Assembly: GCF_042477335.2 (NCBI RefSeq)
Contig: NC_091262.1
Coordinates: forward strand, 72,464,001-72,528,000
DNA from: Ovis canadensis
Lineage: Eukaryota; Chordata; Mammalia; Artiodactyla; Bovidae
Length of the DNA stretch: 64,000 nt
Direction of reading: 5' to 3'
Shown: piece by piece, positions 1-11,200 of the stretch
How the letters are laid out: each line of letters begins with the position of its first letter
How positions within the stretch are numbered: the first letter of the stretch is position 1
Program-made: the position numbers and the translations under genes
Notes under the pieces: generated by a model
What the model saw: the letters and a program-made list of their open reading frames with translations, nothing else
Databases searched by the model: none
Told to the model about the DNA's origin: nothing

Positions 1-1585
1 GGTCTTGATCCCTGTCTCCTGTACAATGTCATGAACCTCTGTCCATAGTTCATCAGGCACTCTATCTATCAGATCTAGTCCCTTAAATCTATTTCTCACT
101 TCCACTGTATATCATAAGGGATTTGATTTAGGTTATACCTGAGTGGTCTAGTGGTTTTCCCTACTTTCTTCAATTTAAGTTGGAATTTGGCAATAAGGAG
201 TTCATGATCTGAGCCACAGTCAGCTCCTGGTCTGGTTTTTGTTGACTGAATAGAGCTTCATCTTTGGCTGCAAAGAATGTAATCAGTTTGATATCAGTGT
301 TGATCATCTGGTGATGTCCATGTATAGAGCCTTCTCTTGTGTTGTTGGAAGAGGGTATTTGCTATGACCAGTGCATTTTCTTGGCAAAACTCTATTAGTC
401 TTTGCCCTGCTTCATTCCGTATTCCAAGGCCAAATTTGCCTGTTACTCTAGGTGTTTCTTTACTTCCTACTTTTGCATTCCAGTCCCTTCTAATGAAAAG
501 GGCATCTTTTTTGGGTGTTAGTTCTAAAAGGTCTTGTAGGTCTTCATAGAACCGTTCAACTTCAGCTTCTTCAGCATTACTGGTTGGGGCATAGACTTGG
601 ATTACCGTGATATTGAATGGTTTGCCTTGGAGACGAACAGAGATCATTCTGTCGTTTTTGAGATTGCATCCAAGTACTGTATTTCGGACTCTTTTGTTGA
701 CCATGATGGCTACTCCATTTCTTCTGAGGGATTCCTGCCCGCAGTAGTAGATATAATGGTCATCTGAGTTAAATTCACCCATTCCCGTCCATCGTAGTTC
801 CCTGATTCCTAGAATGTCATTGTTCACTCTTGCCATCTCTTGTTGACCACTTCCAATTTGCCTTGATTCATGGACCTGACATTCCAGGTTCCTATGCAAT
901 ATTGCTCTTTACAGCATCAGATCTTGCTTCTATCACCAGTCACATCCACAGCTGGGTATTGTTTTTGCTTTGGCTCCATCCCTTCATTCTTTCTGGAGTT
1001 ATTTCTCCACTGATCTCCAGTAGCATATTGGGCACCTACTGACCTGGGGAGTTCCTCTTTCAGTATCCTATCATTTTGCCTTTTCATACTGTTCATGGGG
1101 TTCTCAAGGTAAGAATACTGAAGTGGTTTGCCATTCCCTTCTCCAGCGGACCACACTGTGTCAGGCCTCTCCACCATGCCCGCCCGTCTTGGGTGGCCCC
1201 GCAGGGCATGGCTTAGTTTCATTGAGCTAGACAATGCTGTGGTCCTAGTGTGATTAGATTGACTAGTTTTCTGTGATTATGGTTTCAGTGTGTCTGCCCT
1301 CTTGCAACACCTACCGTCTTACTTGGGTTTCTCTTACCTTGGACGTGGGGTATCTCTTCACTGCTGCTTCAGCAAAGCACAGCTGCTGCTCCTTACCTTG
1401 GACGAGGGGTATCTCCTCACCGCCACCCCTCCCAACCTTGAACATAGAATAGCTCCTCTAGGCCCTCCAGCACCCGCGCTGCCACCGCTCCTTGGAAATG
1501 GGGTCTCTCCTCCTGGCCACCGCCACTGGCCTCAGGCATGCAGCAGCTCCTCTCGGCCGCAGCCCCTGACCTCGATACATAGCCT
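1..1585 (-). mobile_element. BovB (RTE-type LINE), 5' part with endonuclease region
   Basis: Read on the minus strand, this is the 5' leader and endonuclease part of a BovB retrotransposon. A CG-rich leader (about 1585-1250) is followed by an N-terminal reading frame (1234-917) and an endonuclease-like frame (899-294) with VYAPTSNAEEAEVE and DWNAKVGS. The second of these fits the catalytic DWN-type motif of AP-endonuclease-like domains. The frame stops at 294 and the conserved downstream text continues only with breaks, so this copy is dead. The reverse transcriptase half would lie left of the window. It sits in a PPP4R4 intron in antisense orientation. Family assignment rests on recognition of the BovB protein, which is abundant in ruminants. 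Confidence 0.85.
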
Positions 1586-1771
1586 CAGGTAGTTACATTT
1601 CTTAGTTCCCTTTTAATCCAGAACAGATTCCCTCTTTGCCCTTCCCCCAATTTTTAATGACATTGAATTGTGGAAGAGACTTAGTTGTCCTGTAGAATGC
1701 CTCTATGGATTTACTTGTTTGTCTCTTCTCCATATTTGTTTTAAGCTGGAGGTTTGATAAGGGCTTGCTCA
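1586..1771 (-). mobile_element. Old L1 3' UTR remnant, left half
   Basis: AT-rich sequence resembling antisense L1M 3' UTR. The same ancient element appears to resume after the BovB copy at about 3344, so BovB probably landed inside it. Recognised by eye; the subfamily is not certain. Confidence 0.4.
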
Positions 1772-3343
1772 GTCTTCAGTTCAGTCTCTCAGTCGTGTCC
1801 AGCTAACTCTTCTCGACCCCATGAATTGCAGCACACCAGGCCTCCCTGTCCATCACCAGACATCCTGGAGTTCACTCAGACTCATGTCCATCGAGTCAGT
1901 GATGCTATCCAGCCATCTCATCCCTGTCGTCCCCTTCTCCTCCTTCCTGCCCCCAATCCCTCCCAGCATCAGAGTCTTTCCCAGTGAGTCAACTCTTCGC
2001 ATGAGGTGGCCAAAGTACTGGAGTTTCAGCTTTAGCATCATTCCCTCCAAAGAAATCCCAGGGCTGATCTCCTTCAGAGGACTGGTTGGATCTCCTTGAA
2101 GTCCAAGGGACTCTCAAGAGTCTTCTCCGACACCATAGTTCAAAAGCATCAATTCTTTGGCACTCAGCTTTCTTCACAGTCCAACTCTCACATTCATACA
2201 TGACCACAGGAAAAACCATAGCCTTGACTAGATGGACCTTAGTCGGCAAAGTAATGTCTCTGCTTTTGAATAGACTATCTAGGTTGGTCATAACTTTCCT
2301 TCCAAGGAGTAAACGTCTTTAAATTTCATGGCTGCAATCACCATCTGCAGTGATTTGGGAGCTCAAAAAAATAAAGTCTGACACTGTTTCCACTGTTTCC
2401 CCATCTATTTCCCATGAAGTGATGGGACCAGATGCCATGATCTTCGTTTTCTGAATGTTGAGCTTTAAGCCAACTTTTTCACTCTCCACTTTCACTTTCA
2501 TCAAAAGACTTTTCAGTTCCTCTTCACTTTCTGCCATAAGGGTGGTGTCATCTGCATATCTGAGGTTATTGCTATTTCTCCTGGCAATCTTGATTCCAGC
2601 TTGTGCTTCTTCCAGACCAGCGTTTCTCATGATGTACTCTGCATATAAGTTAAATAAGCAGGGTGACAATATGCAGCCTTGACGTACTTTTCCTATTTGA
2701 AACCAGTCTGTTGTTCCATGTCCAGTTCTAACTGTTGCTTCCTGACCTGCATACAGGTTTCTCAAGAGGCAGGTTAGGTGGTCTGGTATTCCCATCTGTT
2801 TCAGAATTTTCCAGTTTATTATGATCCACACAGTCAAAGGCTTTGGCATAGTCAATAAAGCAGAAATAGATGTTTTTCTGGAACTCTCTTGCTTTTTCCA
2901 TGATGCGGCGGATGTTGGCCATTTGATCTCTGGTTCCTCTGCCTTTTCTAAAACCAACTTGAACATCTGGGAGTTCACAGTTCACATATTGCTGAAGCCT
3001 GGCTTGGAAAATTTTACGCATTACTTTACTAGCATGTGAGATGAGTGCAATTGTGCAATAGTTTGAGCATTCTTTGGCATTGCCTTTCTTTGGGGTTGGA
3101 ATGAAAACTGACCCTTTCCAGTCCTGTGGCCACTGCTGAGTTTTCCAAATTTGCTGTCATATTGAGTGCAGCACTTTCACAGCATCATCTTTCAGGATTT
3201 GAAATAGCTCAACTGGAATTCCATCACCTCCACTAGCTTTGTTCATAGTGATGCTTTCTAAGGCCCACTTGACTTCACATTCCAGGATGTCTGGCTCTAG
3301 GTGAGTGATCACACCATCATGATTATCTGGGTTGTGAAGATCT
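1772..3343 (-). mobile_element. BovB (RTE-type LINE), 5'-truncated reverse transcriptase and 3' end
   Basis: A second BovB copy on the minus strand. Its reverse transcriptase region shows [27 protein letters not shown] and the catalytic YADD motif (in [11 protein letters not shown]). The C-terminal domain has [10 protein letters not shown] and [13 protein letters not shown]. The frame is broken into at least four pieces (3021-2728, 2978-2319, 2291-1989, 2050-1853), so it cannot make a working enzyme. The 3' end near 1772 carries the BovB tail signature seen on the plus strand as TCAGTTCAGT. The 5' end is truncated inside the reverse transcriptase, as usual for target-primed insertion, and a T-rich tract (minus-strand A-rich) abuts it at 3343-3359. 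Confidence 0.85.
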
Positions 3344-3745
3344 TTTTTTTTTTTTTTTTAATTTATACTAAAATGTATATTGCCGAGTCTTAGGTCAAAT
3401 GTTTTTGGCAAGAATTCTTTATCAGCGCTGCTGTGTTTTGTGTTGTGTCGCATGTGGACTCCCATACCTTTGTAAATGAGCTCAGAGTTCTTGTGCAGGC
3501 AGGGACATCTCTGTTAGTTCACTGCAAAATTGTGTTTTCTCCCTTGTGATCTGTGTCATAATCTGAAGCTGACACTTCAACACTGAATACCCAGTTTCCC
3601 AGTCACCTTTTACCTTTCAGTTTTAGCATCCACTGATGATCCTTGCCTGAATCAGTTATTTCATTAGAACTTACAAAAGAGTTGCTTTTAAAAATCTATT
3701 TTCTTCTACATTGTTGATGATGTTCTTCTCAGGATAAATGCTTTT
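3344..3745 (-). mobile_element. Old L1 3' UTR remnant, right half
   Basis: A T-rich tract followed by text such as GGCAAGAATTCTTTATCAG and CTGATGATCCTTGCCTGAAT, typical of antisense L1M/HAL1-like 3' UTRs. It continues the fragment at 1586-1771, with BovB between them. Similar phrases (AATTTATACTAAAAT) recur at 3359 and 3749. Confidence 0.4.
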
Positions 3746-5131
3746 TTAAATTTATACTAAAATATATTTCCTAATGTAAGGAGAGAATTAATTCTTATTC
3801 TTTCCCTCTATCAATTTTCAGAGTTAACCCAGGGATGATAAATGAACTTTGTTTTTGTTTTTATCCTTTCATTTAGACTCATCTTTTATATGGAACAATG
3901 TTTTAATCAATTTCAGTCATTATTCACATGCTCAAGTGGTTGCAGTTTCTTTAAACTGACTTTTGTTTGTTTTGATATAATTACCTTTGTCTTTGATTTC
4001 TGGCCCCCAAAATATTACCTTATACTGTGAGGTATAAAATATACATATTTTATATTATTTCTGTTTCAAATAATTAGTGTTTATTGCATTTGGAATTCTA
4101 TTAGTATATACAAAATAAAAGAAAAGAGTAACATCCTTTTATTTAAGTTCATTTATCTAACATTCATTTTCCTTAATTCGACTGATATTTCTGTTTATGT
4201 ACATTTTTTAAATTTTCTGTTCTAATTTATAGTGAATATTCTTTTTTACCTTCAACAGATTAAAAACAGTGCACAAAATGGTACTAGATAGAATGGAAAT
4301 AGCTTGTATAAAATAGGAGGTAATAGGCCATACTCTCTGAGCAATGTCTATTTTTTCTATTTGAATTTCAAGCATCCCTATCATGATAGTCTGAATCTTC
4401 AAGAACTGAATGTTATATATATGTAAGTCAAGATAGTGAATGTGAATTTATACTGGATACAGTATACCTGGTTGAGAGATTTTTCTCTGATGCATAGTTT
4501 GAAGCCATAGTAAAGATGGATGGTTGAATTTACTTAGAATTAAGGTTCTGCCCAGTTGGTGTGACACAAATCCAAAGGATCAAAGAGTTTAAAACACTAG
4601 TAATAATAACTGGCATGGTGTCCCTTGGATTCTAAACTTTATCTGTGTCATGGACCAGGGATCTTAAAGGATGGTATTGAGATGGAGGAGGCAGAACTAA
4701 GTGAGAGGAATCTGACGTATACCTGGTCATAGGATCTCTGATTTGAGAAGTGGCACGTTTTTGGCGAGGTACCTGACACGGGGTGTGTACTAGCAAATGT
4801 TTGTTGAATAAATGAGTAACATGGTCTAGAAGTGGCTGAGATGTATTTGGGGAGAATATCACTTAAGATGAGGTGCCAAGGAGATGTGAGTCAGATATAA
4901 ATTAAATCTGGATGATTTGGAAGTGACTCTGCCAAATTACTTGAACTTTGCAGTATGATAGATGAGTTGATTTGCCTGACTGATAACATTAAATTATAAA
5001 GACACGTCCACACTGATTTCAGAGCCAGACAGCACTGCTTTCAGTCGATAACTTAAAATTGATGTGTGGGGTCAAATTATTTAGAGCATATACCGTTAGA
5101 CTTGTTTAATTGTTTTTCTTATTTCTCTAAG
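3746..5131 (+). other. PPP4R4 intron sequence
   Basis: AT-rich intronic DNA ending in a polypyrimidine tract and the AG acceptor at 5130-5131. I see no exon here. A short L2/MIR-like tail (ending TTTGTTGAATAAATGAGTAA) lies at about 4770-4820. The rest shows nothing recognisable. Confidence 0.5.
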
Positions 5132-5237
5132 AATGTCTTACCTGTCCAAAAGGCGGCTTCACGAACTCTATGCATTTTTCTACGTTATAATCGTAAACAG
5201 GAACAGAGACATGAGGTGATTCAAAAATTAATTGAAC
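5132..5237 (+). CDS. PPP4R4: PPP4R4 exon ([10 protein letters not shown]... to IQKLIE)
   Basis: 106 nt, entering in phase 0 and leaving one base (C) of a split codon. The acceptor is TTTCTCTAAG and the donor GTGAGT. It encodes [20 protein letters not shown] and onward, a helical HEAT-like segment. It is too short to stand out as an open frame; it was found by its splice sites and protein match. Confidence 0.88.
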
Positions 5238-8200
5238 GTGAGTAATCACTCTCTCTCATTTGGAGAACAGAAAGTAAATAAACTGGTTGGCCTTAGTTAG
5301 ATTTGGCTTATGTTATCATATTGCTATGAATAATTAGGCCAGTATTGCTAAAATTTGTATTTGAGCTTTAGAGGCTAATTTCTTGTTTGTTTTAGAAATT
5401 TTTTTACAGGATCAGATCTTTGATGAATGAAAAATTCATCTACTTTAGACTACCTTTCATGAATTTCTACACTTGAGATGTTAAAATACATACACTTATC
5501 GTTGAAAACTCAGTTTCTATTCTAATGAATACAATTTGAAAATAAGATACAAGCAGGCTACCCATGAATCCAATAATTTGTTTTGTGTTCCTATATTAAA
5601 TATTACAGAATGTGGGTTTTGTTCTCTTGAATAGACTTGATAGTACACTCAAATGTGAATCTAGTGAGCCGAAGTGGTTTATAATGTCTTAAAAAATTGT
5701 CAGTTAACAAATGCAAATATATTTTAATTTGCTATGGGCTAAAATCAAAACAAAACCTTTGGTTAAAGAATTAATTCTTGAAGTAGTGATAGACACCTAT
5801 ATATACTTAGTGAATTTGTTAATTATTGTGTACTTGCTTTGACCATAGTGCCTTAATGCTTTTATTAAACTATTATCCAGCATAGACAGGTAATGAGATT
5901 TTCTGGTTATTATAGTTTACCATTTTAAGTATGGATCACCACTTAAAAAAAAATTAGAGCACATAAAATTCTGTTTAAAGAAAAATTTTGCTCAATATAC
6001 TTTAATCTTTCTTTTTTTTTTTTTACTGTATTTTAATTCAATTTTCAGTTTTTAGTGGTAGAGCCTGCCCTTTAGAATGTTTTATTTTGAATGGAGATTA
6101 TATTTGGTTTCAAACATTAAGAATTTTGCTTTTGAACATGTGTGTAATAAGGGAGAAAAAATTATCCTTCAAATATTGACCTGAATTATTTTCAGTGATA
6201 ATTTTGTTTATATATGATTTTATTTCAAAGCATTTTAAGAAAACCTAAGAGGAAGAAAACAGTTAACTTCATTGGTCAAAAGATTTTGAAGTTATACAGA
6301 CCTGCATTTGAATTCTAGCTCTGTTCCTTTAACCTCTAAGAATCTCAGTACCTTATCTTTTAAGAGGAATAAATATATGCCCTTCCCGTTGGGCTTTCAG
6401 GATTTAATGAGATAATATGTTTCAGTACTTAGCACATAGCGGGTAGTAAAAAAAATAGTAGATATGTTCCTTCAATATTTAATAAATGCTTGAAGAATTG
6501 AATGTAATATTTAATAAATTTGTTTCTGTTTTTTATGCTTTCATTAATTCAGGGGTATATAATATGATTTTTTCCCCTTATCTCTTATTTGTGCTAAGCA
6601 AATTGTGGGTATAAAAAAAATGTCATGGACTTAGTGATTTTTGTCACAGGAAATTTTATGTAGGAAAAATTAAAACGCAAAACTTTTTTGTTGTTGTTTC
6701 TAGAACTGGGCCAAGGAAAAAGTTATTGGAACAGACTCCGATTTTTGGATACCTGTGAATTTATTATAGAGATATTTTCCAAGTCATTTTTCTGTAAATA
6801 TTTCTTTCTACCTGCTATTGAACTGACACATGATCCAGTAGCAAATGTAAGGTATGATACTAATCCAAGAATATATATTTGAAAAAACTGTATTTTTTAA
6901 TGTATCTTATTCATGAATAAGAAACTGAGCTATTCAAAAGTGTTTTCTTAGTCTTGAAAATAATCAAGAACTGGTACTCGTTTTGAGATTCTTGGTAGTC
7001 TTAATTGAGCCTCAGTAGGACTTGAAAGTGTGATCTTCTAACACTCTCTGAGCCCTTTAGTTTACTGGGTTGACAGCTGTAGTCACAGCCAGACTGACAG
7101 GCTTCTCCAGCCACAGGGATACACACACTGACACCAGGAGAAGATTGAGTAGATATGATTAACTTATCTATCTTTTAAGCCTAGAGAAAAAAATAGTTCA
7201 AAGTTGGCTTGGAGAAGATCTGTCCATTTTTATAAGCCCCTTTATTCAGCGAAGCAGGGCTGTTTCCAAGTCTTTTTCTTTTCTTTTTCCTTTGTTCAGC
7301 TCTCTCACAGTTTTGAAATCCAGTAAATGGTAATTGGATTTGATTAATTAACTGTGAAGTTAAATGAAACAGGCCTGAAAATGGCTTGCTTGGAAATTGA
7401 AAAAAATGAATAAATTGTATTTTGCTTTCTTTTTTCTTCCTAAATAAGCATATTATTTTTTAAAAAAAAGTAGTGGTAAAATATACATAGCATAATACCA
7501 TTTTAACCATTTTGTACAATTCAGTGGCATTAAGTAGACACACATGTACACACACAGTGTTTGAGTTATTTGTACATTGCATACTGATTTAAAGAGAATT
7601 TTAAACTGTCAGCCGTGAGGTTTGTGTTTGTGCTCTATGTCGGTGTTCCATGTGTGAGGAACTCACATCCGTAGGAGACACAGTCAGAGTCAAGACTTCC
7701 TGAACAGGACTACAGAGCTCCCTGCTGAGTATTCACACGCCAGCCACGCCTCATGCTTGTTTCATGCTGTGTGACATATGTGCATCTTTTATAAACAACT
7801 GATGTGCATTGTAGGCAACGTACAATCATTTAACACTTTTAACAGGAAGAACTGGCCAGGTAATAAGCATAGACTAATAGCATAGTTGTTGAGAAAGAAA
7901 TATACCAAGAAGATTTGTCAAAAGATGTTGAAGAGTTCAGCCTGACAATGTTATGAGCATTATTTAGGAGGAACAAATCGAGATATTGGTTTTATTTTGT
8001 AGAGAAAATACAGAAAACATAACAGCATTGGCTTTAGTATTTTGTGCATCTTCCCTGTGCTGTATAAATGAGAGCTAAGGTTTCCTTGACTTGAGATTTA
8101 AATTAAAGTGGTTTTAAGTAGATTGAAAGACCCTGATGACAGTTCTTTAGAATTTATCTCTTGGTAAATAGATAATGGATCCAACCACATTGTAAACCTT

Positions 8201-11200
8201 TTGCAAATTGAAGTTGTGATTCTAGAAAAGCAGATTCCAAGAAAAGATTCTAGAAAAGCAGATTGCATTATCCCTTATCTGACAGTTCCCAAAAATTATT
8301 GGAAAGGGAATGAAATCATCTCTACTCAAGTCAGTGTGACTAGCAGCATAGCATTGACTCTAAGAGAAAGCAACCTGTCAATTCAAAAACCAAATGAAGA
8401 TGAATATTGCTCTGTGAGTCTTGGTGGTTTTGTTGAGTAAGAGATCATCGTATAGCCATGTATCTTGGTTCTGACTCTCCTGCCTGTGCAGCTGCCAGCC
8501 AAAAAAAATGGATCCAGCAACACCATGTACTTTTGGATGCCAAAGCCTTCGCCCAGCTCTGTAGAGATGGGCGGATAAAATGGAAGCCGCCACAGGCAAG
8601 AGTGGCAGGATCGTGCAGGTTAGAAGGAGAGTGCCTGTAGCCACACTCTGTGACCTCTACACCAGCTGTGTGTCCCGGCAACTTACAGAACCTCTCTGTG
8701 CATCAGTTTCCTTGGTACTTAATTCATGGGGGTGTTCTGAGGAATAAATACCTGAGATAGTGTACATGCAAAATTTAGCTTACCTGAAAAGTGTGGTCCT
8801 TAATTTTGAAATCTTCATAATCTCCGGGGCCCAGGACTCTCATCGAGATAAATAATTGCTAAGGCTTCGGTAGCTTCTGTCGCATGTAGGTTTTCTAGAT
8901 GTGCCTTGGGTTATAAAGAGTGAAGTGTGCATGGACTGCCAGTTGTTTCTGTTTTTCCTTAAGTCAATGTTTAAAATTAAAATCACCAAGTCTGGACAAT
9001 ATCAAGGCTAGAAAAAAGACTATTGGTATTCAGAGGAGCCTTCTCTTCAGCTGCCAGAAATGAAAACAATTCTCTTTGGGTGTGATTGGGACCTCTTAAC
9101 TAAAGAAAGCATTACCACCATGCTTAGCAGTATCCGTGGCGAGTCCTGAATAAGTTTGAGACTATTATTGCTATGTACAGAGATGAAAATTCTGGGGAAG
9201 AAACGTCTTTTGCCTTTTTGGTTAAATAAAAGGCAAATTTTCTTGTATATGAGGAATCCTTGATTGAAGCTCAGCTGAGAAAGCATCCTGAGAACTCCAG
9301 GAGTGGGACTTAGTTGTCTCAAGCTTTGGCATAGAAATAAAAATATAGTATCTGGAGAGTGCTGAGACAAATGAATGAATGAATACAGCAGCCACAAATT
9401 AGACAACAGCCCTGGCAAAGCAATAGAGTTTTAGCTTAGTAAATAGAACATTTCCTGCACCACCTTTTCCTAGGAAGTTTTTTGTTTGGTTGGTAGGTTG
9501 TTTTTTTTTTTTTTTTTTTTAACTCTCCTGGAATTCTTCAGTTTGCTTGTTGCTTCCTTATCAGCCCATCTGGACCATGGTGGTGACATAGAAACTCTCC
9601 TTTTATCTCTCCTTCTCAAACTGCACTTGCTGCCTGGGTAATTCTCTGGGCTCCTGGTTCACATAGCATCTATGTTCTGAAGATTCCTGACAGCACATCT
9701 CCAGCATAGGCATCCACCCTGGACAGAAGACTCATCGAGCCAACTGCCCACTGCATTTCCATCAACTACCTAACAGGCTCCTCAGAGTTAATCTGTCCAG
9801 TTAAGCCACACCTTCCTCATCGACACTTGCTCTTTCTGCCATCTTCTTCATCTCAGTAAATAACCGTTTTGTCTTGCCACTTGCTCGGGTCAGAGCCTTG
9901 ACCTCCTTTCTGTCATTCTACCTCCAGGCCCTCAGCACAACCTGCTGCTTGTATAAAATATTCAGATACAGGCCACTTCCCACCGCCTCACTGCTGCTTC
10001 TCTGGTTGAAGAACCAGAGTGATGGTGGTGCCACCATCATCATACTGGGTTACTGAATTACTGGATTCTGGCCTGGATTACTGAAAGAGCCTCCTCTATC
10101 CTATCCCTTCTGTCCTTGTCCACCTACAGTCTAATCTCAACACAGTAACCAGATGATACTTCCCAAATGTTAAGTTGAATCTTTTTACCCCACTGTGCAG
10201 AACCCTTCATGGCTTCTCATTGCTCTCAAAATAAAACCAGTTTCCAATCTGTAGTCGCAAGGCTCTGGATGATCTGACCTCCTATTTCCACACTCAGGCT
10301 TTTAGCTAAATTTGTTTTTGCTCTGTTCTCACCACTCTAGCCAGTTTGGGCCAATTTGTTAATTTGGGGCAACTCCTAAGGCAGGCTCCCCTCATAGGGC
10401 ATTTGCTTTTACGATAACAGTCTTCTCTAGGTATTCGCATGGGTTAGTCCCCAGTTTACTATAAGTCTCTGTTTAAATGTCATTTTTTTTCAGTGAAAGC
10501 TTCACAGAAACCCTCTCTGACTACCTGTTTGAAACTTGTAACTCCCCCTCCTCTGGTACTCCTTCACCTTCCCTTGCTTTATCTTTTTCTGCAGCACTTA
10601 CCACTGTTTGATGGACATATTACTCATTCGTCGGAGAAGAAAATGACAACCCACTCCAGTATTCTTGCCTGGAGAATCCCATGGGCAGAGGAGCCTGACG
10701 GGCTACAGTCCATGGGTCGCAGAGAGTCAGCCACGACTGAGCGACTAACACTTATTCATTTGTTTATCCTCTCTCCCTACCTGTGGACTAGAATGAAAGC
10801 TCTGTGAGAGAGCAGAGAATTGTGCTGATTTTATTCACTGCAATGTTTCAGCACCCAGAGTAATGAATGCTTGACTCATCATGGGCCCTCCATAGATATT
10901 TGTTGCATAATAAACTCTCAAGCTAGCTAAAGCTTGAATTTTCTTTCAAATTCATGTGACTATTATTCCAGGTTATTAAATTTACTCATAGGTTAATGCT
11001 TTTTAATTTATTATAGAATGAAACTTTGCTACTTGTTGCCCAAAGTGAAATCTACTCTGAAGATTCCTGCAGATAAGCATCTACTTCAGCAGTTGGAAAT
11101 GTGTGTGAGAAAGCTCCTCTGTCAAGAAAAAGATAAAGATGTTCTGGCTATTGTAAAAAGAGTAAGTATCCCTCTTGCAATGGCATTTGTCTTTCTTGGG

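Larger units (their letters stand above)
6852..11016 (+). other. PPP4R4 intron with L1, MIR and L2 relics
   Basis: Contents: an antisense L1 3' UTR scrap at about 7455-7560 (CATTTTAACCATTTTGTACA), a MIR at about 8650-8790, a poly(T) run at 9502-9520, and a long L2 relic at about 9590-10920 split by a Bov-A SINE. A 19-bp direct repeat lies at 8218-8264. The open frames around 8380-8680 do not resemble any protein I know. Confidence 0.5.

Noticed and set aside
294-1234. Long open frame on the minus strand that could be read as a host endonuclease gene
   Set aside because: It is the BovB endonuclease region of a dead retrotransposon, with the matching reverse transcriptase of the same family nearby.
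1853-3021. Reverse-transcriptase-like open frames as a domesticated host gene or retron
   Set aside because: Frames are broken by stops and frameshifts and end in the BovB 3' tail. There is no sign of preservation.
8376-8681. Overlapping open frames on both strands near 8.4-8.7 kb, one with a hydrophobic start
   Set aside because: Intronic, short, no splice signals or known domain, and beside a MIR. Most likely chance.
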